Shown here piece after piece: positions 1-6,196 of a stretch of DNA of 11,990 nucleotides. Numbering within the stretch: position 1 is the first letter of the stretch; the number at the start of each line of letters is the position of its first letter. A program made the translations under genes and the position numbers. Source of the DNA: a bacterium (GTDB lineage: Bacteria; Actinomycetota; Acidimicrobiia; Acidimicrobiales; CATQHL01); the NCBI GenBank assembly GCA_028819945.1, contig JAPPKQ010000386.1, positions 1 through 11,990 of the forward strand, in the 5' to 3' direction. The notes under the pieces are model-generated. The model did no database searches and was not told the DNA's origin. It saw nothing but the letters and a program-made list of their open reading frames with translations.

Positions 1-127
1 TGGGGGGGGGGGGGGGGGGGGGCCCCCCGCGCGGCGGGCCCGCGGCCTCGCCGCCCCCCCCCCCCCCCCCCCCCCCCCGCCCGGACCCCCGCAGACCCCC
101 GGAGCGCCGCAGACACGAGTCGCGGGC
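1..127. other. Low-complexity poly-G/poly-C contig end
   Basis: After one T there are 21 consecutive G (2-22), then a C/G-only stretch, then 25 consecutive C (54-78). From about 79 the sequence becomes ordinary GC-rich intergenic DNA up to the stop codon of the SDR gene. No gene, terminator or RNA is visible. Long homopolymers of G and C at the very start of a window are typical of short-read artefacts at a contig end, so this part should not be trusted as biology. Confidence 0.7.
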
Positions 128-898
128 TCAGGAGATGTTCAGGCGCATGCCGGCGTCTAGCCGGATGACCTCGCCGTTCAGGTAGGTGTTCTCCATGATG
201 TGGCACACCAGGGCGGCCACGTCGGCGGGTGCGCCGAGGCGCTTGGGGAAGACGTTGCCGGCGGTGATGGCGGCGATCTGCTCGTCGTTCAGCGAGGCCA
301 GGATGGGCGTGTCCATGATGCCGGGGCAGATGGTCATCACGCGGATGCCCCGGCTGCCCAGATCGCGTGCCAGCGGCAGGGTCAGGCCGATGATTCCCCC
401 CTTGGAGGCGCTGTAGGACATCTGGCCCACCTGGCCCTCGATCCCGGCGATGGAGCCCAGGTTGACGATCACGCCCCGCTCGCCGTCGGCGTTCGGCTCG
501 TTGGCCGCCATGTGCTTCACGGTGTGGCGCAGCACGTCGAACAGGCCGATGAGGTTCACCTCGATGTGCGCCCGGAAGTGCTCGAGGGTGTGCACCTCGC
601 CGCTGCGGGACAGCATCCGCTGGCCCGAGCTGATGCCCGCACAGCTCACGAGCGCGTCGATCCGGCCCCAGACAGCGGCCGCCGCGGCCACGGCCGTCTC
701 CACGTCGGCCGCCTGGGTCACGTCGACGGGCACGAAGGCGGCATTTGCACCGAGGTCGGCGGCCACCTGCTCCCCCGCCGAGGAGGCCAGATCGGTGATG
801 ACCACCCGCCCTCCGGCGGCCACCAGACCCCGCGCCACCCCGGCGCCCAGGCCGGAGGCGCCCCCGGTGACGAGCGCGACCGAGCCCGCGACCTTCAC
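128..898 (-). CDS. SDR oxidoreductase, HSD10 / 3-hydroxyacyl-CoA dehydrogenase type II-like
   Basis: A 256-residue classical short-chain dehydrogenase, the usual length for this family. The N-terminal Rossmann motif TGGASGLG is at residues 11-18, Asp36 at the end of beta-2 suggests NAD(H) rather than NADP(H), and the catalytic set is Asn115, Ser149, Tyr162 and Lys166 (YSASK). The segments GVIVNLGSIAGIEGQVGQ, GIRVMTICPG and the C-terminal NGEVIRLDAG closely follow 17-beta-hydroxysteroid dehydrogenase type 10, which oxidises short-chain 3-hydroxyacyl-CoA and some hydroxysteroids. Expected reaction: NAD-dependent oxidation of a 3-hydroxyacyl-CoA in the cytoplasm; the exact substrate is unknown. 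The start is GTG at 898-896, with GGAG about eight bases upstream. It follows the IpdB-like gene on the same strand after 123 bases that contain an inverted repeat, so co-transcription is likely but not certain. Its position next to an IpdAB-like pair fits acyl-CoA or steroid-acid degradation. Confidence 0.9.
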   Translation of the reverse strand: MKVAGSVALVTGGASGLGAGVARGLVAAGGRVVITDLASSAGEQVAADLGANAAFVPVDVTQAADVETAVAAAAAVWGRIDALVSCAGISSGQRMLSRSGEVHTLEHFRAHIEVNLIGLFDVLRHTVKHMAANEPNADGERGVIVNLGSIAGIEGQVGQMSYSASKGGIIGLTLPLARDLGSRGIRVMTICPGIMDTPILASLNDEQIAAITAGNVFPKRLGAPADVAALVCHIMENTYLNGEVIRLDAGMRLNIS

Positions 899-965
899 AG
901 TGAGATCTCCGCGTACCGCTGCGTCCGCATGTTCCCCGCGAAACGGGATCTGGTTGACGTCACAG

Positions 966-992
966 TGGATTCCGGCCTTCGCCGGAATGACG
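966..992 (+). repeat. Dispersed inverted repeat, short form (copy 1)
   Basis: TGG, then a perfect 8-base stem ATTCCGGC / GCCGGAAT (969-976 and 981-988) around the loop CTTC, then GACG. It lies between the IpdB-like and SDR genes. No T-tract follows on either strand, so I do not call it an intrinsic terminator. The same unit recurs at 3919, 4542, 4663, 8371 and 8425. Confidence 0.85.
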
Positions 993-1021
993 CAAACAGG
1001 GGTGCCGGCCCGCCTGGCATC

Positions 1022-1828
1022 TCAGAATTCTCGCAGGCGGGCGCCGGTCGGATCCACCTCGGTGCGCAGCAGGCGCAGCTCCTCGGCGCTGGGGCGGGCC
1101 GTGGCGGGCACCTCCCCGGCGGGCAGCAGCACGTCGAAACCCGTGGCGGCCTGCACGTCGGAAACGCTCACGCCGGGGTGTAGTGACGCCAGGCGCATCC
1201 GCTTGGACGTGGGCTCGAAGTCGAAGACGCACATGTTGGTGATGCAGAGTTGCGGCCCGCCGGGCATCCCCAGGGAGGCCCGATGGTCGCCGCCGTCGCC
1301 CCAACCGATGCCCGAGCGGAAGTCCAGCCGGTCGACGAACGTGCGCGGGTCGTGGGTGGTGCTCCAGAGGTAGATGCGGGGGATCATGCAACCCAGGTCG
1401 GCCATACCGCCGCCGCCCGGCAGGCGGATCTTCGGGTTGTCGTAGGCACCGATCACGCTGTTGTTGACGTTGCCGTAGGCGTCCATCTGGGCACCCCGGA
1501 ATGCGAAGGTGTTGTAGCGGGCGCCCTGGGCGTAGGCCCAGAAGTCGAACGGCGAGTTGGCCAGCATCGAGGCGCCGCCCCAGAGCTCGTCGGAGAGGGT
1601 GGAGGAGCCGACGACCTCCGGATCGGCGTCGACGGCGATGGAACTCGCCGCCCACACCAGGTCGGGGGCGTGGGTGCGCCGCGCCAGACGGTAGGCACAC
1701 ACCGGGATGAACGAGACGGCCCCGTTGAAGGCCCGGGTGTCGTTGGCCATGGCGCGGGAGAACGTCGCCACCATCAACTCGTCGATGGTGCAGTCGTAGC
1801 CCGGGACCTCCGGAGGTGCGCCGTTCAC
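1022..1828 (-). CDS. CoA-transferase-fold subunit B, IpdB-like
   Basis: A 268-residue class I CoA-transferase beta-type subunit. Visible landmarks are RGAQMDAYGNVN (111-122), the glycine-rich LPGGGGMADLG (136-146), and a C-terminal part with SLHPGVSVSDVQAATGF (215-231) and a late ELRLLRTEVDP. These match from memory the layout of mycobacterial IpdB (about 250 residues), half of the IpdAB hydrolase that opens the last steroid ring after CoA activation. In true transferases a glutamate sits in the segment after the APDL motif; here that stretch is APDLVWAASSIAV (54-66), with no Glu, which favours a hydrolase over a CoA transferase. The start is GTG at 1828-1826 and overlaps the TGA of the upstream subunit A gene by four bases (GTGA), so the two are probably translationally coupled and form a heterodimer or heterotetramer. 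Glutaconate CoA-transferase-type activity is the main alternative. Confidence 0.85.
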   Translation of the reverse strand: MNGAPPEVPGYDCTIDELMVATFSRAMANDTRAFNGAVSFIPVCAYRLARRTHAPDLVWAASSIAVDADPEVVGSSTLSDELWGGASMLANSPFDFWAYAQGARYNTFAFRGAQMDAYGNVNNSVIGAYDNPKIRLPGGGGMADLGCMIPRIYLWSTTHDPRTFVDRLDFRSGIGWGDGGDHRASLGMPGGPQLCITNMCVFDFEPTSKRMRLASLHPGVSVSDVQAATGFDVLLPAGEVPATARPSAEELRLLRTEVDPTGARLREF

Positions 1829-2721
1829 GCCGCCGTCCCTTCCCCTGCGGTGGCCGGTTGCACGCCGTTGGCAGCCAGGAAGTCACCCCAGGTGTCGGGG
1901 CCCGTGATGCGTTGCCCGAAGAACGCCGCGAAGGCCTCCGGCGAGCTGCACGCCGCCAGGTAGTCCTCGAAGAACCCGTTGTCGTGGCCGTAGTCGGGGA
2001 AGCACGACGTGGGGAATGCCCCCCGCGGCGCCTCGCAGACGGCGTCGACCATGAAGCGGGGGTAGGTCGTGCGGTGCGGCTCGGCGGTGAACGAGGCGGT
2101 GTCCACGATGCGTTCGGTGGTCACGATCGTGCGGTCGGCGGCGTTGACGATCTCGCTGTCCAACCAGATCAGCTTCGGGTTGACGCGGGCGTTGCCGGCC
2201 ACATCGGCCTCGTGGACGTGCACGACCGCCACGTCGACCGCCAGCGGCGTGCAGGCTACGTAGGCCCGGCCGGTGGCGGCGTCGGTCTCGACTCGCAGTG
2301 CGCCCGACTCGGCGTGGAGTGCGGGAACGTCGGTGCCGAGACCGGCCACGGTCGGCACGAACGGCAGACGTCGGGCCTGCGCCTGCAGCCGGCAGATCAG
2401 CAGGTGCTCGGAGTACTCCTCCATGGTCACCTCGCCGCTCTCGACGCCCCGGCGAAAGTGCGGGGCCAGGCCGAATCCCTCGAAGCTGATGAGCCCGGCC
2501 ACGACCCGCGACGCGGCACCCGCGGCCACGAGCCAGTCCACGCACATGCCCGCCACGATCGCCACCACCGTGAGGTCGCGCCTGCCCGCCCGCACGAGTT
2601 CCCGCACGAATGCCATCGGGGCGCTGTTCATGGACAGCCCGCCGAGGGCGACTGTGGCGCCGTCGGGAATCGAGGCAGCAGCCTCAGCCAGGGAGATCTG
2701 CTTCGAAACGGGGCCTGTCAC
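1825..2721 (-). CDS. CoA-transferase-fold subunit A, IpdA-like
   Basis: A 298-residue alpha-type subunit of the class I CoA-transferase superfamily; IpdA of Mycobacterium is about 290. Motifs in order: an N-terminal LAEAAASIPDGATVALGG (11-28), PMAFVRELVR (35-44), SGEVTMEEYSEH (95-106) followed by the family-typical RLQAQARRLPFVP (111-123), VNPKLIWLDSE (180-190), TERIVDT (202-208), FMVDAVCEAPRGAFPTS (223-239) and PDYGHDNGFFEDY (242-254). Glutamates in the 101-105 segment align with acidic residues of IpdA, whose active-site glutamate lies in this region. The frame stays open upstream to 3318, but that part is the reverse strand of a better gene, so I place the start at GTG 2721-2719; TTG at 2727-2725 is an alternative. 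It is the first gene of the minus-strand group, transcribed divergently from the gene at 2801, and it overlaps the IpdB-like gene by four bases. Inferred role: hydrolysis or CoA transfer on a carboxylic-acid CoA thioester from ring degradation. Confidence 0.85.
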   Translation of the reverse strand: MTGPVSKQISLAEAAASIPDGATVALGGLSMNSAPMAFVRELVRAGRRDLTVVAIVAGMCVDWLVAAGAASRVVAGLISFEGFGLAPHFRRGVESGEVTMEEYSEHLLICRLQAQARRLPFVPTVAGLGTDVPALHAESGALRVETDAATGRAYVACTPLAVDVAVVHVHEADVAGNARVNPKLIWLDSEIVNAADRTIVTTERIVDTASFTAEPHRTTYPRFMVDAVCEAPRGAFPTSCFPDYGHDNGFFEDYLAACSSPEAFAAFFGQRITGPDTWGDFLAANGVQPATAGEGTAA

Positions 2722-2800
2722 GCCCAATATGTACCAAACGAGCGGTAGAAACGCAATTGCCGGACCGCTCGGCGCGAGGGCGAACCGGTACCGTGCGGAC
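2722..2800. promoter_or_regulatory. Divergent promoter region, 79 bases
   Basis: This short gap separates the divergent starts at 2721 (minus) and 2801 (plus), so it must hold both promoters, and any operator here could act on both. On the plus strand TACCGT is a good -10 (listed separately). On the minus strand a weak pair, TTGCGT and TACATA spaced 17 bases, lies with TACATA six bases before the GTG start. The minus-strand assignment is tentative. Confidence 0.5.
2789..2794 (+). promoter_or_regulatory. Candidate -10 element, leaderless start
   Basis: TACCGT fits TANNNT and ends six bases before ATG 2801, so transcription would begin at or next to the start codon. No Shine-Dalgarno sequence is present. 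No clear -35 is visible, which is common in GC-rich actinobacteria. Confidence 0.55.
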
Positions 2801-3871
2801 ATGTCCGACGGTCTGCTCACGATGGATTTCGACGACGCCGACGTCTTCGAGGAGTTCCATCGCTTGGGCTGGACCGACGGGCTTCCCGTCGTGGCGCCGA
2901 CGCCCGAGCGTGTGGCGGCGCTTCTGGACCATGCGGGGCTGTCGCCCGACAGCGTGCTCGGCACCATCGAGGCACGGGGCCGCTCGCTCAGCGCGGGGCT
3001 GGCGGCCGCCAACGCCGTCATGGCCGGCTGCGGGCCCGAGCACTTCCCGCTGGCGGCGGCGGCGCTGTGCGCCATGCTGGATCCGGCGTTCAACGCCCAC
3101 ACGGTGGTGACCAGCACCGGCGGGGCCGCCTTCTGCCTGCTCGTGAGCGGGCCGGTCACCACCGAGTTGCAGATGGCCACCCGCCACAACGCCCTCGGGT
3201 CGGGCAACCGGGCCAACGCCGCCGTGGGCCGCACGCTGCGCCTCGTGGCCCGCAACGTCTTCGGCGCCCGCACCGGCGAGATGGACGCCTCCTCCATCGG
3301 CCACCCGGGCAAGTTCACGCTGTGCCTCGCGGAGGACGAACCGCCCGCTCCCTGGGAGCCGCTGCGGGTGGAGTTGGGCTACGGCGTCGAGGACTCCACG
3401 GTGACGATCCTGGGCACAGAGGGGCCACGCCAGGTCGCCAACCACCTCAACCCGTCACCAGAGGGCATCCTCACCACGATGGCGACCGCCATGCGCTGCC
3501 CCGCCACCTATCCCGTCGGCAAGGGCCACCAGGCCGTGGTGGTGCTGGGGCCCGAGCACACCGCCGCGCTGACCGGGGCGGGCCGGACACGGGCGCAGGT
3601 CAGGGAGCACCTGGCCGAGGCGAGCCGCGTGACACCCGCCGAGATCGAGGCGGCCGGCGTCCTCCTCGAGGTCGGCACCCAGCACGACATGACCCCCGGG
3701 CGGGACGGGAGGCTCCCCACGGTGCTCAGCCCCGACGACATCTTCCTCGTGACGGCCGGAGGGCATGGCGCCGGCTGGTCGGCCTACATCCCGGTGTGGG
3801 CGCCGACGCTGCACAGCGTGGCGGTCACACGCCGGGTGCCGGCCCCCGGCGACGGCCTGCCGTCGCGGTAG
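2801..3871 (+). CDS. Uncharacterised protein with GWTDGLP motif, partner of UGSC selenoprotein
   Basis: A 356-residue soluble protein with no signal peptide or membrane segment. I recognise the pattern GWTDGLPVVAPTPERVAALL (residues 23-42), then NAVMAGCGPEHFPL, MLDPAFNAHTVVTSTGG, LGSGNRANAAVGRTLRLV, GHPGKFTLCLAEDE, PWEPLRVELGYGVEDSTVTI, EGILTTMATAMRC and VVVLGPEHTAAL. From memory this order is conserved in a bacterial family of unknown function that often lies beside or near UGSC-type proteins; I cannot assign a reaction. The conserved MAGC cysteine and many glycine/asparagine motifs suggest an enzyme, but that is inference. The frame is open from 2273, but the upstream part is antisense to the IpdA-like gene. 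ATG 2801 is chosen because a TANNNT element sits six bases upstream and because MSDGLL precedes the first conserved block. A later in-frame ATG at 2822 is less likely. The selenoprotein gene follows on the same strand after 122 bases, with its own likely promoter. Confidence 0.8.
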   Translation: MSDGLLTMDFDDADVFEEFHRLGWTDGLPVVAPTPERVAALLDHAGLSPDSVLGTIEARGRSLSAGLAAANAVMAGCGPEHFPLAAAALCAMLDPAFNAHTVVTSTGGAAFCLLVSGPVTTELQMATRHNALGSGNRANAAVGRTLRLVARNVFGARTGEMDASSIGHPGKFTLCLAEDEPPAPWEPLRVELGYGVEDSTVTILGTEGPRQVANHLNPSPEGILTTMATAMRCPATYPVGKGHQAVVVLGPEHTAALTGAGRTRAQVREHLAEASRVTPAEIEAAGVLLEVGTQHDMTPGRDGRLPTVLSPDDIFLVTAGGHGAGWSAYIPVWAPTLHSVAVTRRVPAPGDGLPSR

Positions 3872-3918
3872 GAGGGTCCTGGGCAATCGGCCGGCAGTAT
3901 CCGCCATGACCCAGACCC

Positions 3919-3945
3919 TGGATTCCGGCATTCGCCGGAATGACG
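3919..3945 (+). repeat. Dispersed inverted repeat, short form (copy 2)
   Basis: TGG, stem ATTCCGGC / GCCGGAAT (3922-3929 and 3934-3941) around the loop ATTC, then GACG. It is a perfect 8-base-pair hairpin between two plus-strand genes, in the same orientation as copy 1. Confidence 0.85.
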
Positions 3946-3980
3946 ATCGAACGGGCTCGCAGCAGGACTGGGCCGTGCCA

Positions 3981-3986
3981 TAGGCT
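3981..3986 (+). promoter_or_regulatory. Candidate -10 element, leaderless start of selenoprotein gene
   Basis: TAGGCT (TANNNT) ends seven bases before ATG 3994. No Shine-Dalgarno sequence lies between them. This supports ATG 3994 as the start and transcription independent of the gene at 2801. Confidence 0.55.
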
Positions 3987-3993
3987 CGACTCG

Positions 3994-4530
3994 ATGGCCA
4001 CCATCACCGTCGTTCGACCCGACCACGTCTCCGAGGTGAGCGGCGTGGGTCGGGCGCCGCGGCAGGCCCTCGGCGGCACCGACCGGTTGCACCTCACGCT
4101 GGTCGAGAACGGCAAGCCGAACGCCCGCACGCTGCTTGGCTACGTGGCCGACGAGTTGCGCAGCCGCCTGCCGCTCGCCGCCGTGGACGTCCACTCGAAG
4201 CCGGCGGCCGGCAAGCCCATCGACGCCGACACAGCAGACATGCTGGCGGCCCGCTCGCACCTGGTGATCTCCGGCGTCGGCGATTGAGGCGCCTGCACGG
4301 CGTGCAGTTTGCACGACGCAGTCCTCCTGGAAGCCCGCGGCGTTCCCGCCGCGCTAGTGGTGACCGAACCGTTCGTGGCGGTGGCGGATCGCTTCGCTCC
4401 CACCGTCGGAGCACCCGACTACCCGTCCGCCGCCGTCCCCCACCCCATCTCCTCGGTGGGCGACGACGACCTCCGCAAGTACGCCGCCAGAGTCGCCGAC
4501 GAGGTGGCCGACCTCCTCACCGCCCCCTGA
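3994..4530 (+). CDS. UGSC-family selenoprotein with in-frame TGA (Sec98)
   Basis: Read with TGA 4285-4287 as selenocysteine, this is one 178-residue protein. The 97 residues before the TGA and the 80 after it are in the same frame, with only that codon between them. The N-terminal half has LTLVENGKPNARTLLGYVADELRSR (35-59), a signature of the UGSC family, and then ARSHLVISGVGD leading into U98-G-A-C101-T-A-C104-S-L-H-D-A-V-L-LE. The C-terminal half keeps GVPAALVVTEPF and VPHPISSV, with normal codon use, ending at TGA 4528-4530. Family members carry Sec or Cys at this position (UGSC or CGSC); here the serine is alanine, giving UGAC. The U-x-x-C layout suggests a thiol/selenol redox protein, but no reaction is known to me. 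The start is ATG 3994, seven bases after TAGGCT. Gene finders that stop at every TGA would report a 97-residue protein and miss or split the rest. A disrupted Cys homologue (TGC to TGA) is the main alternative. Confidence 0.85.
4285..4287 (+). other. In-frame TGA, probable selenocysteine codon
   Basis: The codon follows GGC-GAT (Gly-Asp) and precedes GGC-GCC-TGC (Gly-Ala-Cys). It is exactly at the Sec/Cys position of the UGSC motif, and the reading frame is open for 80 codons afterwards with family-typical sequence. Confidence 0.82.
4301..4315 (+). promoter_or_regulatory. Candidate bacterial SECIS hairpin
   Basis: CGTGCA (4301-4306) pairs perfectly with TGCACG (4310-4315) around the loop GTT, with a possible lower extension after an internal mismatch. 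The loop starts 20 bases after the TGA and begins with G-U, as expected for SelB-binding bacterial SECIS elements, which lie inside the coding region just downstream of the UGA. A competing perfect hairpin, CTGCAC/GTGCAG around GGC (4293-4307), shares bases with it but its loop is only 12 bases from the TGA. Assignment rests on spacing and loop only. Confidence 0.6.
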
Positions 4531-4541
4531 CCGGCACCGAC

Positions 4542-4566
4542 TGGATTCCGGCCTGCGCCGGAATGG
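4542..4566 (+). repeat. Dispersed inverted repeat, short form (copy 3)
   Basis: Stem ATTCCGGC / GCCGGAAT (4545-4552 and 4557-4564) around the loop CTGC, followed by GG instead of GACG. It lies 11 bases after the stop of the selenoprotein gene, where a transcript end is expected, but no T-tract follows. Confidence 0.8.
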
Positions 4567-4600
4567 CAACGGTAGGGCGAGGATGCCGGTGCACGCCGTA

Positions 4601-4621
4601 GGCGGCCATTTCGAGGCCGCC
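4601..4621 (+). other. Intergenic hairpin between convergent genes
   Basis: GGCGGCC (4601-4607) and GGCCGCC (4615-4621) form a perfect 7-base-pair stem around a 7-base loop. It sits between the convergent selenoprotein and VOC genes and could help end transcription from either side, but there is no U-tract. The rest of the 196-base gap (4531-4726) holds only the two repeats listed separately. Confidence 0.4.
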
Positions 4622-4662
4622 GGAGCGTCACCGGCAGCGCCGCCCGGTCGGTTGCCGCGGAC

Positions 4663-4713
4663 TGGATTCCGGCCCCGGATCGAGTCCGGGGCAGGCTCTT
4701 CGCCGGAATGACG
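4663..4713 (+). repeat. Dispersed inverted repeat, long form (copy 4)
   Basis: It has the same outer arms ATTCCGGC (4666-4673) and GCCGGAAT (4702-4709), but the 4-base loop is replaced by a longer insert carrying a second palindrome, CCCCGGA / TCCGGGG. The flanks TGG and GACG are as in the short form. The copy at 8425 has the same long structure. Confidence 0.8.
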
Positions 4714-4726
4714 GGCGAAAGGGCGG

Positions 4727-5194
4727 CTACAGGGTGAAGTCTCCGCCGGCGTACCAGTTGTCGAAGGCGGCCTTCACGATCACGTCCACCAGTTCGATCT
4801 GCTGGCGGTCCGGGCCGATGAGGTAGGCGAAGCCGGCGGGACCGCCGTCGGGGCCGGCACCGGTGAAGCGGACGGTCCACCCGGCGCCGGTGAGCGTGTC
4901 GAGGTCGCCGCGCAGGTCCTCGGTCCAGTAGCCCATGTGGTAGGTGCCCGCGTCGACGCCGGGATCCCAGAACGACCCGATCAGCCCCTCGACGAGCTCC
5001 ACCTGCACCGGGCCCTGCACGGAGTACGTGAAGCGCACCGTCGTCTCGACGACCTTGCCCTCGACCAGATGCTCGACGTCCAGCGACTGCGGGCTGTGCC
5101 AGGTGAGCCCCGTGCCGGCGGAGTAGAACTCCATGGCCTCGGTGAGATTCGAGACGGCGACACCGACGTGGAACGGCGACGTCAGATCGACCAT
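4727..5194 (-). CDS. VOC-family (glyoxalase/dioxygenase-fold) protein
   Basis: A 155-residue vicinal-oxygen-chelate protein with two beta-alpha-beta-beta-beta modules. Candidate metal ligands are at the family positions: His9 (PFHVGVAV), Glu66 (VQVELVEG), His86 (TYHMGYW) and Glu134 (RQQIELVD). This H-E-H-E set suggests a metal-dependent enzyme of the glyoxalase I / methylmalonyl-CoA epimerase superfamily rather than a metal-free binding protein. The substrate cannot be told. The start is ATG 5194-5192, with a strong AGGAGG (5207-5202) seven bases upstream that lies inside the end of the preceding gene. Only four bases separate it from the stop of the luciferase-like oxidoreductase, so the two are surely co-transcribed. 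It is the last gene of the minus-strand group starting at 8312. Confidence 0.88.
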   Translation of the reverse strand: MVDLTSPFHVGVAVSNLTEAMEFYSAGTGLTWHSPQSLDVEHLVEGKVVETTVRFTYSVQGPVQVELVEGLIGSFWDPGVDAGTYHMGYWTEDLRGDLDTLTGAGWTVRFTGAGPDGGPAGFAYLIGPDRQQIELVDVIVKAAFDNWYAGGDFTL

Positions 5195-5198
5195 CGAC

Positions 5199-6134
5199 CT
5201 ACCTCCTCTGTTCTCCGGCGCCGGGGCCGTCCCCGGCGCCCAGCAGCGACTTCAACTCGACGAGGGCCTCGACGTGCGCGGCCCATTCGGTCTCGCTGCG
5301 CGCCAGCGGCACGAACAGCACGTGCTGCAGGCCCGCCTCGATGTAACCGGCCAGCAGTTCGGCCAGTTCGGGGACCGAACCGCTCGCCACCGGCCGGTCA
5401 CCGTAGCCGTCGCCCACCTCGCTCCAGCGCCCGCCGCCGTCCAGCGGCGAGCCGACGCGCACCTCCATGTGGATGGAGGCGACGGTCCGGCCGGCGCTGG
5501 AGACGTCCCGCCCGTGGGCGCGCAACTCGGCCAAGCGCTCGGCGAAGACTTCCCGCGGCGCCCACGTTCCCATCCAGCCCTCGCAGCGGGCCGCCCGGCG
5601 CAGCGCGCCCGCCGACGAGCCGCCGATCCAGATCGGCACCGGTCCCGCAGGGGCCGGTCGCACCCGCACGCCGCTGAAGGAGAAATGCTCGCTGGCGTAC
5701 TCCTCGGCGCCGCCCCAGGCGGCCCGCCAGCCGCCGATGTAGTCGTCGAGGCGCTGCCCCCGCCGTCGCATCGGCACCCCGCAGGCCTCGAACTCCGATT
5801 CGAGCCAGCCGGCGCCCACGCCCAGGACGGTGCGCCCGCCCGACATCCAGTCGAGCGTGGCCCATTGCTTGGCGAACTGCATGGGGTTGCGGTAGGCGGG
5901 CACCAGCACGCTGGTCCCCAAGCCGACCCGGCTGGTGTGCGCCGCGGCGGCCGACAGCAGCGGCACCGGCTCGGGGAAGAACGACGGCATGCCCGCCAGC
6001 GACGTCGGCACGGCCACGTGGTCGGCGACCCACACATCGTCGAAGCCCAGGTCCTCGGCCTGCCGGGCGATGCGCACGATGTGGTCGAGGCCGGCGGAGC
6101 GCCCCAACTGCGGCAGGTGCAGACCGAACCGCAC
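5199..6134 (-). CDS. LLM-class flavin oxidoreductase, probably F420-dependent
   Basis: A 311-residue luciferase-like monooxygenase-fold protein (TIM barrel). It begins MRFGLHLPQLG, and has LGFDDVWVADHV (29-40), TSRVGLGTSVLVPAYRNP (67-84), the family block RTVLGVGAGWLESEF (101-115) and the cofactor-contacting PIWIGGSS (167-174), then ALRRAARCEGWMG. This layout matches the actinobacterial group whose characterised members use coenzyme F420, often to reduce or oxidise small organic molecules. F420 rather than FMN use is inferred from the family. The start is GTG 6134-6132, with GGAGAGG about nine bases upstream. The stop TAG lies four bases before the VOC start. It follows the CrtC/AttH-like gene by 62 bases. 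Confidence 0.88.
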   Translation of the reverse strand: MRFGLHLPQLGRSAGLDHIVRIARQAEDLGFDDVWVADHVAVPTSLAGMPSFFPEPVPLLSAAAAHTSRVGLGTSVLVPAYRNPMQFAKQWATLDWMSGGRTVLGVGAGWLESEFEACGVPMRRRGQRLDDYIGGWRAAWGGAEEYASEHFSFSGVRVRPAPAGPVPIWIGGSSAGALRRAARCEGWMGTWAPREVFAERLAELRAHGRDVSSAGRTVASIHMEVRVGSPLDGGGRWSEVGDGYGDRPVASGSVPELAELLAGYIEAGLQHVLFVPLARSETEWAAHVEALVELKSLLGAGDGPGAGEQRR

Positions 6135-6196
6135 TCAGGGAATCCTCTCCACGCCGCGCCGGGGCGGCCGGGCGAGTGGCCGGGCCTCCGAGCGCA

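Noticed and set aside
200..1183. Long plus-strand open frame over the SDR gene
   Set aside because: Its protein is low-complexity Gly/Ala/Arg/His-rich and is the antisense of a well-supported SDR gene; such frames are expected at this GC content.
2273..2800. N-terminal extension of the GWTDGLP protein
   Set aside because: It is antisense to conserved parts of the IpdA-like gene and has no family resemblance; the conserved blocks begin just after ATG 2801.
2722..3318. N-terminal extension of the IpdA-like protein
   Set aside because: It would give 497 residues against about 290-300 for the family, and it is antisense to the GWTDGLP gene.
3900..3990. Small peptides of the IPAFAGMT / SGIRRNDD type read through the repeats
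   Set aside because: These are translations of the inverted repeat itself, a known source of spurious gene calls.
3994..4287. A stand-alone 97-residue protein ending at TGA 4287, with a separate gene from 4309
   Set aside because: The sequence after the TGA is in the same frame and continues a known family across the exact Sec/Cys position; the fragment at 4309 starts in the middle of a conserved block without its own start signal.
966..4713. Inverted repeats as intrinsic terminators
   Set aside because: Stems are stable but no T-tract follows in either direction, and copies also lie between divergent genes where a terminator makes no sense. A partial effect on transcript ends is still possible.
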